Assembly (NCBI GenBank): GCA_016744595.1 | Contig: JADGEB010000007.1 | Location: 62,012-106,539 of the forward strand | Source: Desulfuromusa sp. | GTDB taxonomy: Bacteria > Desulfobacterota > Desulfuromonadia > Desulfuromonadales > Geopsychrobacteraceae | Length of the DNA stretch: 44,528 bases | Reading direction: 5' to 3' | Shown: in pieces, positions 35,538-44,458 of the stretch | Layout of the letters: every line of letters starts with the position of its first letter | Numbering within the stretch: the stretch's first letter is position 1 | Notes under the pieces: generated by a model | Seen by the model: only the letters and a program-made list of their open reading frames with translations | What the model was told of the DNA's origin: nothing | Databases searched by the model: none | Translations under genes and position numbers: made by a program

Positions 35538-35779
35538 AAAATTTCAATCTGCTCCAACCGCCAATGTGCCTCGGTCGGGCTATAAACCAGTTCGTAAAGA
35601 GCCCCTTCGTCGGTCACATGGAAATAAATAAGGGAGACATCTCCACGCCGCTCTCGCCAGCTATTGGTCACCTGTTGAATCCGATGTTGTTTCCGTTTCA
35701 GATCAAACCAAACCGGCTGGATCCTCCCACCAGGGCCGTGGATCACCCCGACCCGAATACCATCAACCACTTCTCCCAT
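35531..35779 (-). CDS. small SOS-cassette protein, DUF6504-like
   Basis: An 82-residue protein between lexA and dinB. The layout PVWFDLKRKQHRIQQV, then SWRERRGD, IYFHVTDEG, YELVY and WRLEQIEI resembles DUF6504 proteins, which I recall near translesion polymerase genes; this is a weak family call. It has no membrane segment. The ATG lies two bases after the lexA stop, so translation is probably coupled. A role in damage tolerance is inferred from position only. Confidence 0.6.
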   Translation of the reverse strand: MGEVVDGIRVGVIHGPGGRIQPVWFDLKRKQHRIQQVTNSWRERRGDVSLIYFHVTDEGALYELVYSPTEAHWRLEQIEILT

Positions 35780-35781
35780 AA

Positions 35782-36390
35782 TCAGGATCCCAACACACGG
35801 AGGAGACCTGTTACTTTACCAAGAATAGAGACTTCACCATCAGCAGCAGACAGGATAATCGGCTGCAAACAGGGATTTTCCGGTTGTAACCGAATCCCCC
35901 CCTCTTCCCAATAAAAACGTTTCAAAGTTGCCTCACCATCCACCATCGCCACTACAATATCACCGTTATCAGCGGTTGATTGTGGGCGCACGACAGCCAG
36001 ATCACCATCAATAATCTGCGCTTCAATCATCGAATCCCCCCGCACCCGTAAAACAAAAGAGCCCTCACCCTTAATCAGGGCGATGTCAACATTCAGGTAA
36101 CCATCAACATGTTCCAAGGCTTCAGTCAAAGGACCAGCAGCAACAGAACCAACAAGAGGCAACGACAAGGAGGAAGAACGCCCAAGAACAACGAGCCCCC
36201 GCGAACTCCCTGGAGTCCGACGAATAAAGCCCTTTTTTTCCAGAGCACTCAGATGACGTAAAACCCCTAAGTTGCCTCGAACTTCAAGATGCGCAGCAAT
36301 CTCTTGTAGAGTAGGGGCATAGCCCTGTTGATCAAGGTAATCGATAATAAAATTATAAGTTTGTTGTTGACGGGATGTGAGTTTTGACAT
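35782..36390 (-). CDS. lexA: LexA repressor
   Basis: A 202-residue SOS repressor and autoprotease. The winged helix-turn-helix spans residues 1-65 (LTSRQQQTYNFIIDYL, YAPTLQEIAAHLEV). The self-cleavage site is Ala85-Gly86 (SVAAGPL), the nucleophile Ser120 (GDSMIEA) and the base Lys157 (GEATLKRF). The recognition helix text (VRGNLGVLRHLSAL) departs from the E. coli type, so its operator should differ. GGAG precedes the ATG. A 22-bp imperfect palindrome lies 13 bases upstream of the start. It heads the lexA - small gene - dinB operon. Confidence 0.93.
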   Translation of the reverse strand: MSKLTSRQQQTYNFIIDYLDQQGYAPTLQEIAAHLEVRGNLGVLRHLSALEKKGFIRRTPGSSRGLVVLGRSSSLSLPLVGSVAAGPLTEALEHVDGYLNVDIALIKGEGSFVLRVRGDSMIEAQIIDGDLAVVRPQSTADNGDIVVAMVDGEATLKRFYWEEGGIRLQPENPCLQPIILSAADGEVSILGKVTGLLRVLGS

Positions 36391-36402
36391 AACAGCTCCA
36401 TA

Positions 36403-36424
36403 ATAGTTACCTTAAAGTAACTAT
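36403..36424 (-). promoter_or_regulatory. candidate LexA operator
   Basis: ATAGTTAC and GTAACTAT are perfect complements around a CTTAAA centre. The site is just upstream of lexA where an autoregulatory operator would lie. It does not match the E. coli (CTGT-N8-ACAG) or Bacillus (CGAAC-N4-GTTCG) boxes. It contains TTAC and GTAA half-sites. Confidence 0.6.
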
Positions 36425-36521
36425 ACTCTAGAATAAAGCTGTCAAAATAGAAAGATTTAAGTGTAAGGATGAAAAATGAGAATTCTGCATTGATCCATAC
36501 GAGATAAATCCGATAAATAAC

Positions 36522-38420
36522 CTATTGATGCATTGCTGTAGCAGGGTGTCTAATCACCTTGGCCAAAGGTTTATTTTCTGCAGGATTATATTCCGGCACC
36601 AACAGATGAAGCTTTTCTTTAAGCCCAGGCAAATCGAGAGCCTTTGCATCTAAAATCAAAGCATCGACCATGGGAACAAGCTTCTCATGAGCCAATGTCG
36701 ATGATTGAGCAATACAGATTTTTCTATGGGGTGTCGGCAACACACCTTCTTCATCCAGCAAAAGTTCTTCGTATAATTTTTCCCCCGGCCGCAGTCCAGT
36801 ATAAATAATCTCAATATCTTCATGAGGCTGAAACCCTGAAAGCTTGATCAACTCTTCTGCAAGAGTCTGGATCTTAACCGCCTTGCCCATATCGAATAAA
36901 TAAATCTCACCGCCACTACCCATACTACCGGCCTGCAGAACAAGCTGGGTCGCTTCAGGAATCGTCATAAAGAACCGAGTGACATCGGGATGAGTCACCG
37001 TGACCGGCCCTCCTTTGGCAATCTGCTCCTTAAATGTTGGAATGACACTGCCATTACTCCCCAAAACATTTCCGAAACGGGTGGTAACAAAACTTGTCTT
37101 ACTCTTTTTGTTCAATGATTGAACATACAGTTCGGCAATCCGCTTGGTTGATCCCATGACATTGGTCGGCCGTACCGCTTTATCTGTGGAAACCATCACA
37201 AACTTTTCGACCCCGATATCATCTGCGGCATCAGCAAGAATACGTGTCCCCTGAACATTATTATTGACGGCTTCTGCCGGGTTATTCTCCATCATCGGAA
37301 CATGTTTATAGGCCGCAGCATGAAAGACCACTTGAGGCATCTGCTCATCAAAAATAACACTGACCCGCGAGCGATTACGCACATCACCAATAATCGGGAC
37401 AATAGGCAAATCTGCGTGTTTCTGGATCAACTCTTGTTCAATCATAAAAAGAGGTGTTTCGGCATTTTCAAAAAGAACCAATTTCTGTGGATTAAAACGG
37501 GCAACCTGACGACAAATTTCACTGCCAATACTTCCACCTGCCCCTGTAATAAGAACCCTTTTCCCATGAAGATAATGGTTAATCTGTGCTTCATCCAAAA
37601 AAATTGCTTCCCGTCCCAGCAGGTCATTCAAATCTACATCTCGAATCTGTTGCACAGAGACCCTTCCATCAATCAACTCACCAACCCCGGGAAGAATTCT
37701 GAACCGGACATTAGATTCCCGACAGTGTTCGACAATCTCCCTGATCTGCGCCCCAGATGCCGAAGGTATCGCAATGATAATTTCATCCACACCATACGCA
37801 TTGACAATTTTTCTCAAATCAACACGTGAGCCAAGAACATTTAACCCCTGAAATGTCCCCTTTCGCTTAACCGGATCATCATCAACAAAACCAACAACTT
37901 TGAGATCCAGTTGCAAATTTGAACGGATCTCCCGCGCAATCAACTGTCCAGCATCGCCAGCCCCAACAATCAGTGCCCGTGCCTGATGGATCTCTGTTCC
38001 TTGTTGTAGGGGAAGATAGTGCTCACGAAAAGCCCGCGTAGCAAAACGGATGCCACTAATCGCCAGAAAACAAAAAATACCATCCAGAATCAGGACGGTT
38101 CGGGGAATTTGATCAAGACGGTAGATAAGAACCGCATATGCCACAAAAACAAAAGAGCCAAAGAAATTGGCTTTAACAATTTGAACCAGATCTGGCATCG
38201 AGACATAACGCCACCACCCCCTAAAACAGCCAAACTGCCAGAAAATAAACAACTTAATGATCAGGACTGCAGGGATAAGAGAGGTAATTTTTGACCAATA
38301 CGGTGAAGGGATTGAAAAATCAAAACGTACGGCGTAAGCCAGCACTAGAGAGCAGCTAATGATAAGGCCCGTCATGATAAAAACAATAATCAGGCGATTT
38401 TTGTAAACAATTTCTTTCAT
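36522..38420 (-). CDS. CapD/WbpM-type polysaccharide biosynthesis dehydratase
   Basis: A 632-residue membrane-bound nucleoside-diphosphate-sugar epimerase/dehydratase. Four membrane segments occupy about residues 8-120, then a first Rossmann domain (VGAGDAGQLIAREI), then the catalytic SDR domain with GAGGSIGSEICRQV, DVRNRSRV, HAAAYKHVPMMENNP and STDKAVRPTNVMGSTKR. WbpM-like enzymes are UDP-GlcNAc 4,6-dehydratases supplying 4-keto-6-deoxy sugars for O-antigen or capsule. The start at 38420 is set by GGGGGAAAT; an upstream in-frame codon lies inside that binding site. It is the last gene of the polysaccharide cluster. Confidence 0.94.
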   Translation of the reverse strand: MKEIVYKNRLIIVFIMTGLIISCSLVLAYAVRFDFSIPSPYWSKITSLIPAVLIIKLFIFWQFGCFRGWWRYVSMPDLVQIVKANFFGSFVFVAYAVLIYRLDQIPRTVLILDGIFCFLAISGIRFATRAFREHYLPLQQGTEIHQARALIVGAGDAGQLIAREIRSNLQLDLKVVGFVDDDPVKRKGTFQGLNVLGSRVDLRKIVNAYGVDEIIIAIPSASGAQIREIVEHCRESNVRFRILPGVGELIDGRVSVQQIRDVDLNDLLGREAIFLDEAQINHYLHGKRVLITGAGGSIGSEICRQVARFNPQKLVLFENAETPLFMIEQELIQKHADLPIVPIIGDVRNRSRVSVIFDEQMPQVVFHAAAYKHVPMMENNPAEAVNNNVQGTRILADAADDIGVEKFVMVSTDKAVRPTNVMGSTKRIAELYVQSLNKKSKTSFVTTRFGNVLGSNGSVIPTFKEQIAKGGPVTVTHPDVTRFFMTIPEATQLVLQAGSMGSGGEIYLFDMGKAVKIQTLAEELIKLSGFQPHEDIEIIYTGLRPGEKLYEELLLDEEGVLPTPHRKICIAQSSTLAHEKLVPMVDALILDAKALDLPGLKEKLHLLVPEYNPAENKPLAKVIRHPATAMHQ

Positions 38421-38512
38421 ATTTCCCCCACCCACAGTTTATTACTGAGAAAGACTATAAACATCTCAACTCAATGTCCACTAAAAATATTGAAGTAGCA
38501 AGGAAAATGAAT

Positions 38513-39073
38513 TCAGTGGGTCACTCCTTCATGCTTTACAACTTTAAGAAAAGTCAGATAAATAATTTTCAAATCAAAAAAAAACGACCGATTCTGTAAA
38601 TAATATTCATCAAAATCAACCTTAACCGGAATAGGCAACTCATCCCGCCCATTAACTTGCGCCCAACCCGTTAAGCCAGGGGATAAAACATGTATCCCCT
38701 TGGCAGTTCGTAACTCAACCAAATCATCTTGATTATAAAGTGCTGGTCGTGGCCCAACAATGCTCATATCCCCCTTTAAAATACTTAAAAGTTGTGGCAG
38801 TTCATCCAGACTTGACTTACGCAGAAATTTACCAACAGGGGTAAGAAACTGGTCGGGGTCTCCGAGCAAATGAGTTGCCACTGCCGGAGTATCAATAAGC
38901 ATGGTACGAAATTTTGGCATTTTAAAAATGGTATTATTCATACCGATCCGATCAGACCAATACAATGCAGGACCTTTGGATGTTAGTTTCACCAACACTG
39001 CCACAACCAGCAGGGGAAATGCTGAAATAACCAATGCCAGCAATGACATGAAAATATCAAAAGTACGTTTCAT
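38513..39073 (-). CDS. undecaprenyl-phosphate sugar-1-phosphate transferase (short, PglC-like)
   Basis: A 186-residue initiating transferase that moves a sugar phosphate from UDP-sugar onto undecaprenyl phosphate. A single N-terminal hydrophobic segment (about 8-30) is followed by the catalytic core: [33 protein letters not shown] and [18 protein letters not shown]. Its length matches the monotopic PglC class rather than the longer WbaP class. It precedes the CapD-type dehydratase by 92 bases, a common pairing in which the dehydratase makes the first sugar. Confidence 0.94.
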   Translation of the reverse strand: MKRTFDIFMSLLALVISAFPLLVVAVLVKLTSKGPALYWSDRIGMNNTIFKMPKFRTMLIDTPAVATHLLGDPDQFLTPVGKFLRKSSLDELPQLLSILKGDMSIVGPRPALYNQDDLVELRTAKGIHVLSPGLTGWAQVNGRDELPIPVKVDFDEYYLQNRSFFFDLKIIYLTFLKVVKHEGVTH

Positions 39074-39171
39074 TATGGATTTTCTCTATCACTGAAAAAG
39101 GAAGGATAACTTAGACATCGTCAAAGTAAAAAATCATCCTTCAAACGTCCAATCTGACAGGTCAAGGACTA

Positions 39172-39300
39172 TTGGCCACAGACTCACACAGACAAGTTCG
39201 GATAAAATAAACACCTCAAATGGACTAAACCAAAATGAACCAGCTGTTTCTTTACTTAAAAAGATCCCGTCCGCCCTTGTCCGTGTGCGTCCGTGGCTAA
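39172..39300. repeat. intergenic inverted repeat with GCCACxGACxCACACxGACAAG arms
   Basis: The left arm at 39172-39203 (TTGGCCACAGACTCACACAG onward) and the complement of 39268-39300 (TTAGCCACGGACGCACACGG onward) are closely similar, about 80% by eye over 32 bases. They enclose about 65 bp. The element fills the 230-bp gap between the epimerase and transferase genes. Similar GCCACGGAC-type intergenic repeats occur in many genomes by my recollection. Confidence 0.55.
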
Positions 39301-39303
39301 ATT

Positions 39304-40242
39304 CTAAGTTTTTTTGGCTGCCCGTCTCAGTCCTTCATCCACACTGATGGGCGGCACCCATCCCAACAGATCCCGTGCCTTGGAGATGTCCACCTGCAAG
39401 GAGCTACACAGTCGTTGTGTGATATCTCGTTTACCCAACAACATTGCCCCAAACTCTAAAGCTTTGGTGGGAACAGGAATCAAGCGGGCAGGTTTGCCCA
39501 TCGCTTTAGCCATCCGTTGCAATAATTCTGTCGTCGAAAGGTCTTCACCATCACCAGCCAGAAAAATCTGATTGGCAGCCGCAGGATGATCGATACAGGT
39601 CACAATCAAATCGACTAGATTATCCAGAGCAACAAAGCTGCGTTTATTGTGGACTGAGCCTAAAGGAAGAGGAATCCCTTTATCAACAATTCGAATTAAC
39701 CGCCCGAAATTTCCTGGTGCATTCGGTCCATAAACCAATGGTGGACGAATAATGACAACTTCCAGCCCTGATTCATCTGCCAGCCGTCGCAAACCTTCTT
39801 CAGCTTCCTTTTTGGAAACAGCATAAGGCTCAACAGGGGTCTCAATATCAGCTTCTGTAAAAGGACAATTGTTTCGATTGCCGTTAACACCAACTGAACT
39901 GATAAAGACGAAACGTGTAACACCAGCAGCGACAGCCTGCCGTGCAAGGCTCAATGTTCCAGAAACATTGGTCTTTCGAAACTCTGCAAGAGGAAAAGCA
40001 GCATCTTCATTCATAACATGCGTACGTGCAGCAGCGTGAATGACTACATCTACACCCTGTAAAGCAGTACCCCAATCTGTCTCTGCTGCAAGTGAACCAA
40101 CCCGTAACACCTCAACCATCTCAGGCAAGTGATGTTTATCTTGACGAATAGCGGCACGAAGCGTGACACGAGGAAGAGCTAACAGGACACCCACTAGAGC
40201 CGAACCAATTAAGCCAGTCGCACCCGTTATCAATATATTCAT
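39304..40242 (-). CDS. NAD-dependent epimerase/dehydratase
   Basis: A 312-residue extended short-chain dehydrogenase. GATGLIGSAL at residues 7-16 binds NAD(P), HAAARTHVMNE and the SSVGVNG segment follow, and the catalytic pair is YxxxK in YAVSKKEAE. It resembles UDP-glucose 4-epimerase-like and 4-keto reductase-like proteins of O-antigen clusters; which sugar it acts on is not visible. Its ATG overlaps the stop of the GT2 gene by four bases (ATGA), so translation is coupled. It may reduce the 4-keto product of the dehydratase encoded downstream. Confidence 0.9.
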   Translation of the reverse strand: MNILITGATGLIGSALVGVLLALPRVTLRAAIRQDKHHLPEMVEVLRVGSLAAETDWGTALQGVDVVIHAAARTHVMNEDAAFPLAEFRKTNVSGTLSLARQAVAAGVTRFVFISSVGVNGNRNNCPFTEADIETPVEPYAVSKKEAEEGLRRLADESGLEVVIIRPPLVYGPNAPGNFGRLIRIVDKGIPLPLGSVHNKRSFVALDNLVDLIVTCIDHPAAANQIFLAGDGEDLSTTELLQRMAKAMGKPARLIPVPTKALEFGAMLLGKRDITQRLCSSLQVDISKARDLLGWVPPISVDEGLRRAAKKT

Positions 40243-41072
40243 TTTCTCAAACCAGGGGCTTTGTTTCTCGGATCATACTTTTTTAAATATTGATAAACAG
40301 AATGTTGAATCCAAGAAGGAAACAATGAACGAACAAAAGGAACGAAACAGGCAAACCGTTTCCACCATGCCATTTCAAGAAGCTTTACTCCCCCATAACC
40401 AACTAAAGCTTGTTGCCAAGCCAAGCGAATAGGCTGTTTTTTATGCGTATTGTGATCAAACCGATAAAGCAATAGTGGCTCAGCAATATTTGCAAAACGC
40501 AGACCCTTAGCAGCACACCGAAACCAAAGTTCGTAATCCTGACGTCTCTTTAACGCAATATTGTAATTACCAACCAATTTTATCTTTTCATGTCTAAACA
40601 TAACTGTCGGATGAATCAATGGACAAGCCCATAGATTTTGAAGAATATGTTCGTGTTGCTCTGGCATCGTTCGCAGACCACCTACGCGCCCCAAGGAATC
40701 AAACTCCTTAACAAAACTTCCGACAATGTCCAAAGTTGTATCTTTACAAAAAGCAACAAGCTGTTTTTCGAAACGTAGAGGCAAAGCCGCATCATCGCTA
40801 TCCATACGCGCAACAAACTCATAAGAGCATTGTTTAAGGCCCTCATTCAAAGCGTACGCCAATCCCATGTTCTGCGGCAATTTTACAGACTTGATATTAA
40901 GTTCGGATCGTAACGACTCAATCACTGCCGACAAGTCATCGCCAATAGGCCCATCCTCGACTAAAACAACTTCATTCGCTTTAAGTGTTTGATCGGCTAA
41001 ACTCTGTAACGCTTCAGCCAGATAATGCGCACTTTCATCTTTATATACAGACATTAAAACCGAAAGATTCAT
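40239..41072 (-). CDS. glycosyltransferase family 2
   Basis: A 277-residue GT-A fold transferase. The nucleotide-sugar site is visible as SVLMSVYKDE at the N-terminus, VLVEDGPIGDD near 36-46, NMGLAYALNEGL near 85, and the metal-binding DSDD in ARMDSDDAALP. The acceptor-side text HPTVMFR and RRQDYELWFR is typical of GT2 enzymes in O-antigen clusters. It presumably adds one sugar to the lipid-linked unit on the cytoplasmic face. It overlaps both neighbours by four bases. Confidence 0.93.
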   Translation of the reverse strand: MNLSVLMSVYKDESAHYLAEALQSLADQTLKANEVVLVEDGPIGDDLSAVIESLRSELNIKSVKLPQNMGLAYALNEGLKQCSYEFVARMDSDDAALPLRFEKQLVAFCKDTTLDIVGSFVKEFDSLGRVGGLRTMPEQHEHILQNLWACPLIHPTVMFRHEKIKLVGNYNIALKRRQDYELWFRCAAKGLRFANIAEPLLLYRFDHNTHKKQPIRLAWQQALVGYGGVKLLEMAWWKRFACFVPFVRSLFPSWIQHSVYQYLKKYDPRNKAPGLRK

Positions 41073-42331
41073 TTCAGATCCAACCTATACAGTCTACGTG
41101 AACCATCAAACACAGAATCAAAAAAGGCACTCTGTCCATCAGGGCTCAATCGAGGATGCAAGTCACAGCGACTTTCCCCACTGTATTCAAAACCATGGTA
41201 AAACTCTCCGAGCTCACGCACTTCATCAGTTTTCCAATTACAGAGCAGCAAATGTTGCATCCGAGCTCTATCTGGATAAGTATCGGTTATAAACCAATCA
41301 CCGCACACATGAGGGTGCCCATCAGAGTACCTATCCAAAACGGAAAAATGTTTAAACCGTCCGGTCGAGATATCAATCAGCCAATAGGCATCCTTGTCAC
41401 CGGGACCACGCAAATAGCCAAGTATTGTATTCTCATCCAACCAAAAACAATGACTGACCATACCAAAAGCGGCCAGCAGTGTTAACTCACCCGTTTGAGC
41501 ATCTGCCAAGAAAAGGCGATCAAAGCGCTGCATTCCTACAAAATAACGATGAATAAAGATAAACCTGTCTCCCGAAGGTGAAATCATGACGTGATTAAGC
41601 TTGTGAAGAGCTTGATCAAACACAGTTTTTGCTTCAATTGCACACACCTGTTCCAAAGAAACAATAAGGCTCTGCTCACCTGAAGAATAATCAACACGCC
41701 TAATACCATCAGACTTATGGTTCATTAATTCTGCAATACTTAATGAAGGGAGATTCCGGTAACCATAGTCAGGACGCAAAGCCATTAAACGTTGATAATT
41801 CAATGATAAATAATAGTCAGTCCCATAAGAATCTTGGACAGGGAGATTAAATCTCTTAACTTCACATAAGCTCATCTTAGAATAAACCCGAGCAATATAT
41901 TGTTGATCGTGCAGATCAAAATCATTAAAAATAAAAAGATCATCCGTCAGCCAATGTGCTCGTGCCCCTTGCTGCCAATTAAATGAATGCGTTTCAACCT
42001 GTAAAATCGGTTCTTTGATCTCTGGATCAACCAGCGAAACAAAAATAGTCTCATCTGCATTTGGATTTTTTCGTGTGTCCTGATGAACAACATGAGACAA
42101 TATAAATCCACTATCAGAGATAGGAGATTTATCATAGTAACCAAAAAAACTTTGCTGCTTATTACAACTAACGGCAGATAATGAATAACTGGTTTTGAAC
42201 TGGTATTTTTTCTTACTTTTTAAATAGACCAGTCGAGAATAAATATATTTCGTAAAACTTTTAATGGCTGGAAATTTACTCAAAATACGAGCAACTGTTC
42301 TTTCAAAATAATTAAAAGACGTAGAACTCAT
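41069..42331 (-). CDS. predicted beta-propeller protein of polysaccharide cluster
   Basis: A 420-residue protein without signal peptide. From about residue 55 it is a series of blade-like segments with aromatic and Asp-rich turns: FGYYDKSPISDSGFILSH, HVMISPSGDRFIFIHR, HPRLSPDGQSAFFDSV. These resemble TolB/WD40-like or oligogalacturonate-lyase-like seven-bladed propellers. No glycosyltransferase motif is present. The four-base overlaps with genes on both sides show it is an integral part of the operon. A binding or glycan-processing role is possible; no function can be assigned. Confidence 0.7.
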   Translation of the reverse strand: MSSTSFNYFERTVARILSKFPAIKSFTKYIYSRLVYLKSKKKYQFKTSYSLSAVSCNKQQSFFGYYDKSPISDSGFILSHVVHQDTRKNPNADETIFVSLVDPEIKEPILQVETHSFNWQQGARAHWLTDDLFIFNDFDLHDQQYIARVYSKMSLCEVKRFNLPVQDSYGTDYYLSLNYQRLMALRPDYGYRNLPSLSIAELMNHKSDGIRRVDYSSGEQSLIVSLEQVCAIEAKTVFDQALHKLNHVMISPSGDRFIFIHRYFVGMQRFDRLFLADAQTGELTLLAAFGMVSHCFWLDENTILGYLRGPGDKDAYWLIDISTGRFKHFSVLDRYSDGHPHVCGDWFITDTYPDRARMQHLLLCNWKTDEVRELGEFYHGFEYSGESRCDLHPRLSPDGQSAFFDSVFDGSRRLYRLDLK

Positions 42332-43416
42332 TTACTCTCCAAAGCACTTGTATAAGCTAGCTGATAAGCTCTCGACATTGTTTCAGCAGAAAAGACCTCT
42401 CTGGCAACACGACCAGCATCTAGCCTCGATTCTTCGGTAAAAACATCGCCAACTTGCATCATCGTCTCAGCTAAACCCTCTGCGCCCCCTGCAAGGTTAA
42501 AAAGAATGCAAGCAGTCTTACACGCAGCATGAATTTCTTCATGCGAAGGGATATCTGACAAAATGACCGGCAGCTCAGTAGCTAATGCCTCAAGAACAGT
42601 ATTTGGTAATCCTTCAGACAAAGAAGCTGATATAAAATAATCCGAAGCAGAAAGATAATCGGAGACATTATCCACATTGCCCAACAAATGGACATGTTCA
42701 AAGCCTAAACTGCGCAAATCTGCCAATTGAGGTCCATCTCCTAAGATCACCAGGCTTCCTTTATTCTGATTCAAATAACGACCGAACGCCTCAATGACTA
42801 GTTGCATGTTTTTTCGTGGGATCAGACTGCCGACAGAAACAAAAATGGGCCGCTCTAAATTTGACAAAGGATCTTCTTTTCCAGAGTTTATCTCAAGCAA
42901 GTTGACGCCATTTTGAATAGCAATAGATTTGATATCGTGATGCGATAACTGAGCTGAAATTGTTTTTGAACAGGCAACAGCATGATGACATAAACGCATA
43001 GCGACTAAATGTTTCTTAGCCATTATGGTTCCCTTCAATCGCCCAAACTTCATCGGATAGTCATGCCATGGATAATTTCTAGCAGTCAAAAACCAAGGTC
43101 GATCACCACAAAGAGAAGACACCAAAGAATCAGCACGAATTCCTTGGCTATGTATTAAATCTGCCCCAACTTGATCTAATAAATGCTTTAGTTCACTTTT
43201 AGCAAAAAATAAACCTCTGAATCTCGATAAATTGAGAGAATACAGTTTAACACCTAATGCCTCATAATCAGCCCAACGACTATCTTTAGGTTCTGGAGAA
43301 AGCGTGATCAAGTGCGGTTGATACTTATCTCGATTTAAATATTTGATGATATTGTAAAGCTGGTTGGTTGGACCGGCACATTTAAGAGTACTAACAATAT
43401 AAAGAACCTTATACAT
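42328..43416 (-). CDS. glycosyltransferase family 4
   Basis: A 362-residue GT-B fold retaining transferase. The N-terminal domain has the TLKCAGPTNQLYNI loop, and the middle holds HSQGIRADSL and NGVNLLEIN. The C-terminal nucleotide-sugar site has VSVGSLIPRKNMQLVIEAF, LVILGDGP and the SEGLPNTVLEALATELPVI motif with its two glutamates. It would transfer a hexose or similar sugar during repeat-unit assembly. The start overlaps the polymerase gene by eight bases and the stop overlaps the next gene by four. Confidence 0.94.
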   Translation of the reverse strand: MYKVLYIVSTLKCAGPTNQLYNIIKYLNRDKYQPHLITLSPEPKDSRWADYEALGVKLYSLNLSRFRGLFFAKSELKHLLDQVGADLIHSQGIRADSLVSSLCGDRPWFLTARNYPWHDYPMKFGRLKGTIMAKKHLVAMRLCHHAVACSKTISAQLSHHDIKSIAIQNGVNLLEINSGKEDPLSNLERPIFVSVGSLIPRKNMQLVIEAFGRYLNQNKGSLVILGDGPQLADLRSLGFEHVHLLGNVDNVSDYLSASDYFISASLSEGLPNTVLEALATELPVILSDIPSHEEIHAACKTACILFNLAGGAEGLAETMMQVGDVFTEESRLDAGRVAREVFSAETMSRAYQLAYTSALESK

Positions 43417-44410
43417 ATTTAGACTTTCGTGTACGTAGAAATATTACATATAATATAAAAAATAAAATTGAAATAGACACTAATTCTTTTGGAAAAATAA
43501 AGTATGAAATATTTTGAGTAAACGGAATATGAGGTACAACAGAAAAAGCTAGCGGAATAAAAAACAATGAATCTTTTCTGGTAAAACGTCGAAGAAGCAA
43601 AGAAAGTATTATTATAATACTCCATACATGAAAAGGAGAAATAATCACACCAAACATACCAGAAAAAGAATATGTTTCAGCAATAAATAATGAATTCATA
43701 TTTACATTTGAAGATGAAGGGCCAAATAGATATTCCATAACAATAGCATCTGCTTTTCTAGAACCAGGAAACATAATACTTGTAAATGGTACTAGTGGTA
43801 GAACATACGCAAATGAAGGTTCAATAAATTCATAGATATAGTACAAACCTTGTCCTTGCAAAACAAACAATCTTTGTAAAAATCTATTGGTTCCATACTG
43901 CAATCTTCCAAAAAGATCAAAAGAAGCTAAATAGTAGATAAAAACCATAGAAACCAACGAACAGGATGCAAAGAACAACTTAACGTTAGATTGTCTAACA
44001 AACATTGATCTATAAATTACAAATATAAATAAAAAAGTCACAGGTACTGATTTATGCCCATCAATCATAAAATAAAATAAAGAAATAATGATTGATATAA
44101 TAAAAATTATTTTAAATATGTTTTTCTTAAAAAGAAAAGATGAGTAGTATGCAAATAATGGCACAAAGTAAAAATAATACTTTAGCCAATATCCAATAAT
44201 AGGTTTCTTAAAGAAACCTATTGATCCTGTTATAATTAGTTTTTTTGCTTCACCGGCAGAAGCAGGATCTCCTCTTAAAAGTAAAAGCAAAGGAATGTTG
44301 GAACCCAATGAATATAAATGAATAAACAAAACAATAAATTGAACAGAAATTATTAACATCAAAAAATAAAATATATAATTAATATTATATTGTATTTTAT
44401 TTGACGTCAT
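43409..44410 (-). CDS. Wzy-like oligosaccharide repeat-unit polymerase, possibly N-terminally short
   Basis: A 333-residue polytopic membrane protein with about eight hydrophobic segments. The text from SLGSNIPLLLLLRGDPASAG through GYWLKYYFYFVPLF, GHKSVPVTFLFIFV and FGRLQYGTNR resembles O-antigen/capsule polymerases. Typical members have over 400 residues; here the region that usually lies mid-protein begins near residue 35, so several N-terminal segments seem missing. The DNA is much richer in A and T than its neighbours, common for wzy genes and suggestive of transfer. No clear ribosome binding site precedes the ATG. The gene begins about 50 bases from a tandem repeat at the window edge. 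Confidence 0.75.
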   Translation of the reverse strand: MTSNKIQYNINYIFYFLMLIISVQFIVLFIHLYSLGSNIPLLLLLRGDPASAGEAKKLIITGSIGFFKKPIIGYWLKYYFYFVPLFAYYSSFLFKKNIFKIIFIISIIISLFYFMIDGHKSVPVTFLFIFVIYRSMFVRQSNVKLFFASCSLVSMVFIYYLASFDLFGRLQYGTNRFLQRLFVLQGQGLYYIYEFIEPSFAYVLPLVPFTSIMFPGSRKADAIVMEYLFGPSSSNVNMNSLFIAETYSFSGMFGVIISPFHVWSIIIILSLLLRRFTRKDSLFFIPLAFSVVPHIPFTQNISYFIFPKELVSISILFFILYVIFLRTRKSKYV

Positions 44411-44458
44411 ATACAGACAAATTATTCCATATTTTTTACAATTATAAATTTGTTATAA

